In this document: positions 62,779 to 64,000 of the stretch, one piece after another
Numbering within the stretch: position 1 is the stretch's first letter
Layout of the letters: the number at the start of each line of letters is the position of its first letter
Origin: SMWN01 sp965261165
GTDB lineage: Bacteria; Pseudomonadota; Gammaproteobacteria; Eutrophobiales; Eutrophobiaceae
Reading direction: 5' to 3'
NCBI GenBank assembly: GCA_965261165.1
Contig: OZ253445.1
Location: 1,612,001-1,676,000 of the forward strand
DNA: 64,000 nt
Translations under genes and position numbers: made by a program
The notes under the pieces: generated by a model
What the model was told of the DNA's origin: nothing
Seen by the model: only the letters and a program-made list of their open reading frames with translations
Database searches by the model: none

Positions 62779-63153
62779 ATGGCTGTAAATAAAGAAGAAC
62801 TTTTGGAGACAATCTCGAACATGACAGTACTTGAAGTTGTTGAGCTTGTTGAAGCAATGGAAGAAAAATTTGGTGTATCAGCAGCGCCTGCTGCTGCATC
62901 AGCGGTTGTAGGCACCGCTGCCGCCGCTGCCGCTGAAGAAAAGACTGAGTTTGATGTTATCTTGACTGGTTTTGGTGACAACAAGGTTGTTGCGATTAAG
63001 GCTGTCCGTGCTATCACGGGTCTGGGCCTGAAAGAAGCAAAGGAACTTGTTGAAAGCATTCCTTCTCCATTGAAGGAAGGTGCAACTAAAGACGAAGCAG
63101 ACGAGATCAAGAAGCAGATGGAAGAAGCTGGCGCGACCGTTGAAGTCAAATAA
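62779..63153 (+). CDS. rplL: 50S ribosomal protein bL12 (L7/L12)
   Basis: 124 residues from the ATG at 62779 (MAVNKEELLETISNMTVLE), with GGGAG 10 nt upstream; an earlier TTG at 62764 would add an unlikely pentapeptide. Ala-rich hinge (about residues 35-55) and C-terminal domain with GLGLKEAKELVESIP. Stalk protein that recruits translation factors. Intact. Confidence 0.97.
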   Translation: MAVNKEELLETISNMTVLEVVELVEAMEEKFGVSAAPAAASAVVGTAAAAAAEEKTEFDVILTGFGDNKVVAIKAVRAITGLGLKEAKELVESIPSPLKEGATKDEADEIKKQMEEAGATVEVK

Positions 63154-63189
63154 ACCTTTTGACAAAAGCATTATCAGAAATCAGTGTAA

Positions 63190-63213
63190 GGCTAGTGGAA
63201 TTGACCACTGGCC
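63190..63213 (+). promoter_or_regulatory. Hairpin in the rplL-rpoB gap
   Basis: GGCTAGTGG pairs with CCACTGGCC (one G-U) around a 6-nt loop. In E. coli this gap carries an RNase III processing hairpin and an attenuator; this stem is in the equivalent place. Confidence 0.5.
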
Positions 63214-63251
63214 TCGTGTTGCTTTGGTCTGCTTAATAGAAAGATTCAAGG

Positions 63252-63275
63252 AAAACCCAGTGGCTGGGTTTTTAG
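63252..63275 (+). terminator. Attenuator-like hairpin before rpoB
   Basis: AAAACCCAG, TGG, CTGGGTTTTT: a short perfect stem with a T run, 45 bp before the rpoB ATG. It is placed as the partial terminator known between rplL and rpoB, which lowers rpoB expression relative to the ribosomal proteins. Confidence 0.7.
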
Positions 63276-63318
63276 TATTTCCGTAGTTAATGAACATTGA
63301 TTGTGAGGATCTGTTGTA

Positions 63319-64000
63319 ATGGCCTACTCCTACACCGAAAAAAAACGAATACGTAAGGATTTTGGTAAACATCCAAAAATTATGGATGTGCCTCCCCTAT
63401 TAGCGATGCAGCTCGACTCGTATCGTAAATATCTTCAGGCGGATATTGCTCCTGAAGAACGCACAGATATAGGTCTGCAGGCTGCATTTAAGTCTGTATT
63501 TCCTATCGTTGGGTTTTCGGGTAGCGCCATGCTTGAATATGTCAGCTATCGATTGGTGGACCCCGCATTTGATGTAAAGGAATGTCAGTTAAGAGGCATT
63601 ACTTATGCATCGTCACTTCGCGTAAAGGTACGTCTGGTCATCTATGACAAAGAAGCGGGGCTCAATAAAAAGATCGTTAAAGATATTAAGGAACAGGAAG
63701 TCTACATGGGTGAAATCCCATTGATGACTACAACGGGTGCCTTTGTTATTAACGGAACAGAGCGAGTTATCGTTTCTCAACTACATCGTTCCCCAGGTGT
63801 GTTCTTTGAACATGATAAAGGTAAAACACATTCTTCAGGGAAATTACTTTTCTCTGCGCGTGTGATTCCTTATCGTGGTTCATGGCTTGATTTCGAATTT
63901 GACCCCAAGGATCTGGTTTATTGTCGTATTGATCGTCGCAGGAAAATCCCAGCGACTATTTTGTTACGTGCGCTGGGTTATGACACTCAGGAGATGCTGG
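63319..64000 (+). CDS. rpoB: RNA polymerase subunit beta, N-terminal part (cut by window end)
   Basis: Starts at the ATG at 63319 with GAGGAT upstream and continues past the window; 227 codons are visible. Translation by eye: MAYSYTEKKRIRKDFGKHP, then VPPLLAMQLDSYRKYLQ and EVYMGEIPLMTTTGAFVING, NGTERVIVSQLHRSPGVFF, all typical of the beta subunit protrusion and lobe. No lesion in the visible part. The rifampicin-region codons lie outside the window. Confidence 0.97.
   Translation, partial: MAYSYTEKKRIRKDFGKHPKIMDVPPLLAMQLDSYRKYLQADIAPEERTDIGLQAAFKSVFPIVGFSGSAMLEYVSYRLVDPAFDVKECQLRGITYASSLRVKVRLVIYDKEAGLNKKIVKDIKEQEVYMGEIPLMTTTGAFVINGTERVIVSQLHRSPGVFFEHDKGKTHSSGKLLFSARVIPYRGSWLDFEFDPKDLVYCRIDRRRKIPATILLRALGYDTQEML

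Noticed and set aside
62760..63149. 129-codon minus-strand frame opposite rplL
   Set aside because: Shadow caused by the Ala/Glu-rich composition of rplL.

Overview
The window reads as a chromosomal segment of a gammaproteobacterium of moderate G+C. Gene orders are typical of that class: alaS-recX-recA; leuS-lptE-holA-proA-nadD-rsfS; rpsU-yqeY-dnaG-rpoD; a TPR lipoprotein gene-lolB-ispE-tRNA-Gln-prs-rplY-pth-ychF; dprA-smg-topA-tsaC; and tRNA-Tyr/Gly/Thr-tuf-tRNA-Trp-secE-nusG-rplKAJL-rpoB. The genus cannot be read from the sequence alone. Most genes are intact housekeeping genes.

Layout. 1-3.2 kb: alaS (cut by the window edge), recX, recA. 3.2-5.1 kb: decayed IS5-type and IS1595-type sequence around a small receiver-like protein, then rppH diverging from a HAD phosphatase across a perfect 40-bp palindrome. 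5.9-14.8 kb: a broken rlmH, rsfS, nadD, proA, holA, lptE, leuS, a ComEA-like HhH protein and metK. 14.8-19.6 kb: an accessory island of nested IS remnants (ISNCY-type, IS1595, IS66, IS5-like ends), a vapC fragment, a repeat-flanked membrane protein, a frameshifted membrane gene, palindromic repeats and a thioredoxin-like protein. 19.6-24 kb: Calvin/glycolysis genes tkt-gap-pgk. 24-27.8 kb: zinc uptake, where znuA-znuC-znuB look intact but the regulator gene zur is destroyed by frameshifts and by a 141-bp miniature element with a clear target duplication. 27.8-34.4 kb: DAHP synthase, HinT, tRNA-Ile2 and the macromolecular synthesis operon. 34.6-44 kb: tsaD, plsY, folB, folK, two unassigned lipoproteins around a MidA-type methyltransferase, uppP, cca, slt. 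44-57.8 kb: IS5 remnant, outer-membrane lipoprotein/isoprenoid/PRPP/translation genes, a class II aldolase, another cluster of IS debris, dprA, a broken smg, topA, tsaC. 57.8-64 kb: the tRNA-tuf and secE-nusG-ribosomal protein-rpoB clusters.

The theme outside the core is decay. Three conserved non-essential genes (rlmH, zur, smg) carry several independent lesions each, and no complete insertion sequence remains; there are only ends, internally deleted copies and short dispersed repeats. This suggests past IS expansion followed by relaxed selection, as in host-restricted or bottlenecked lineages. That is an inference, not something the sequence proves.
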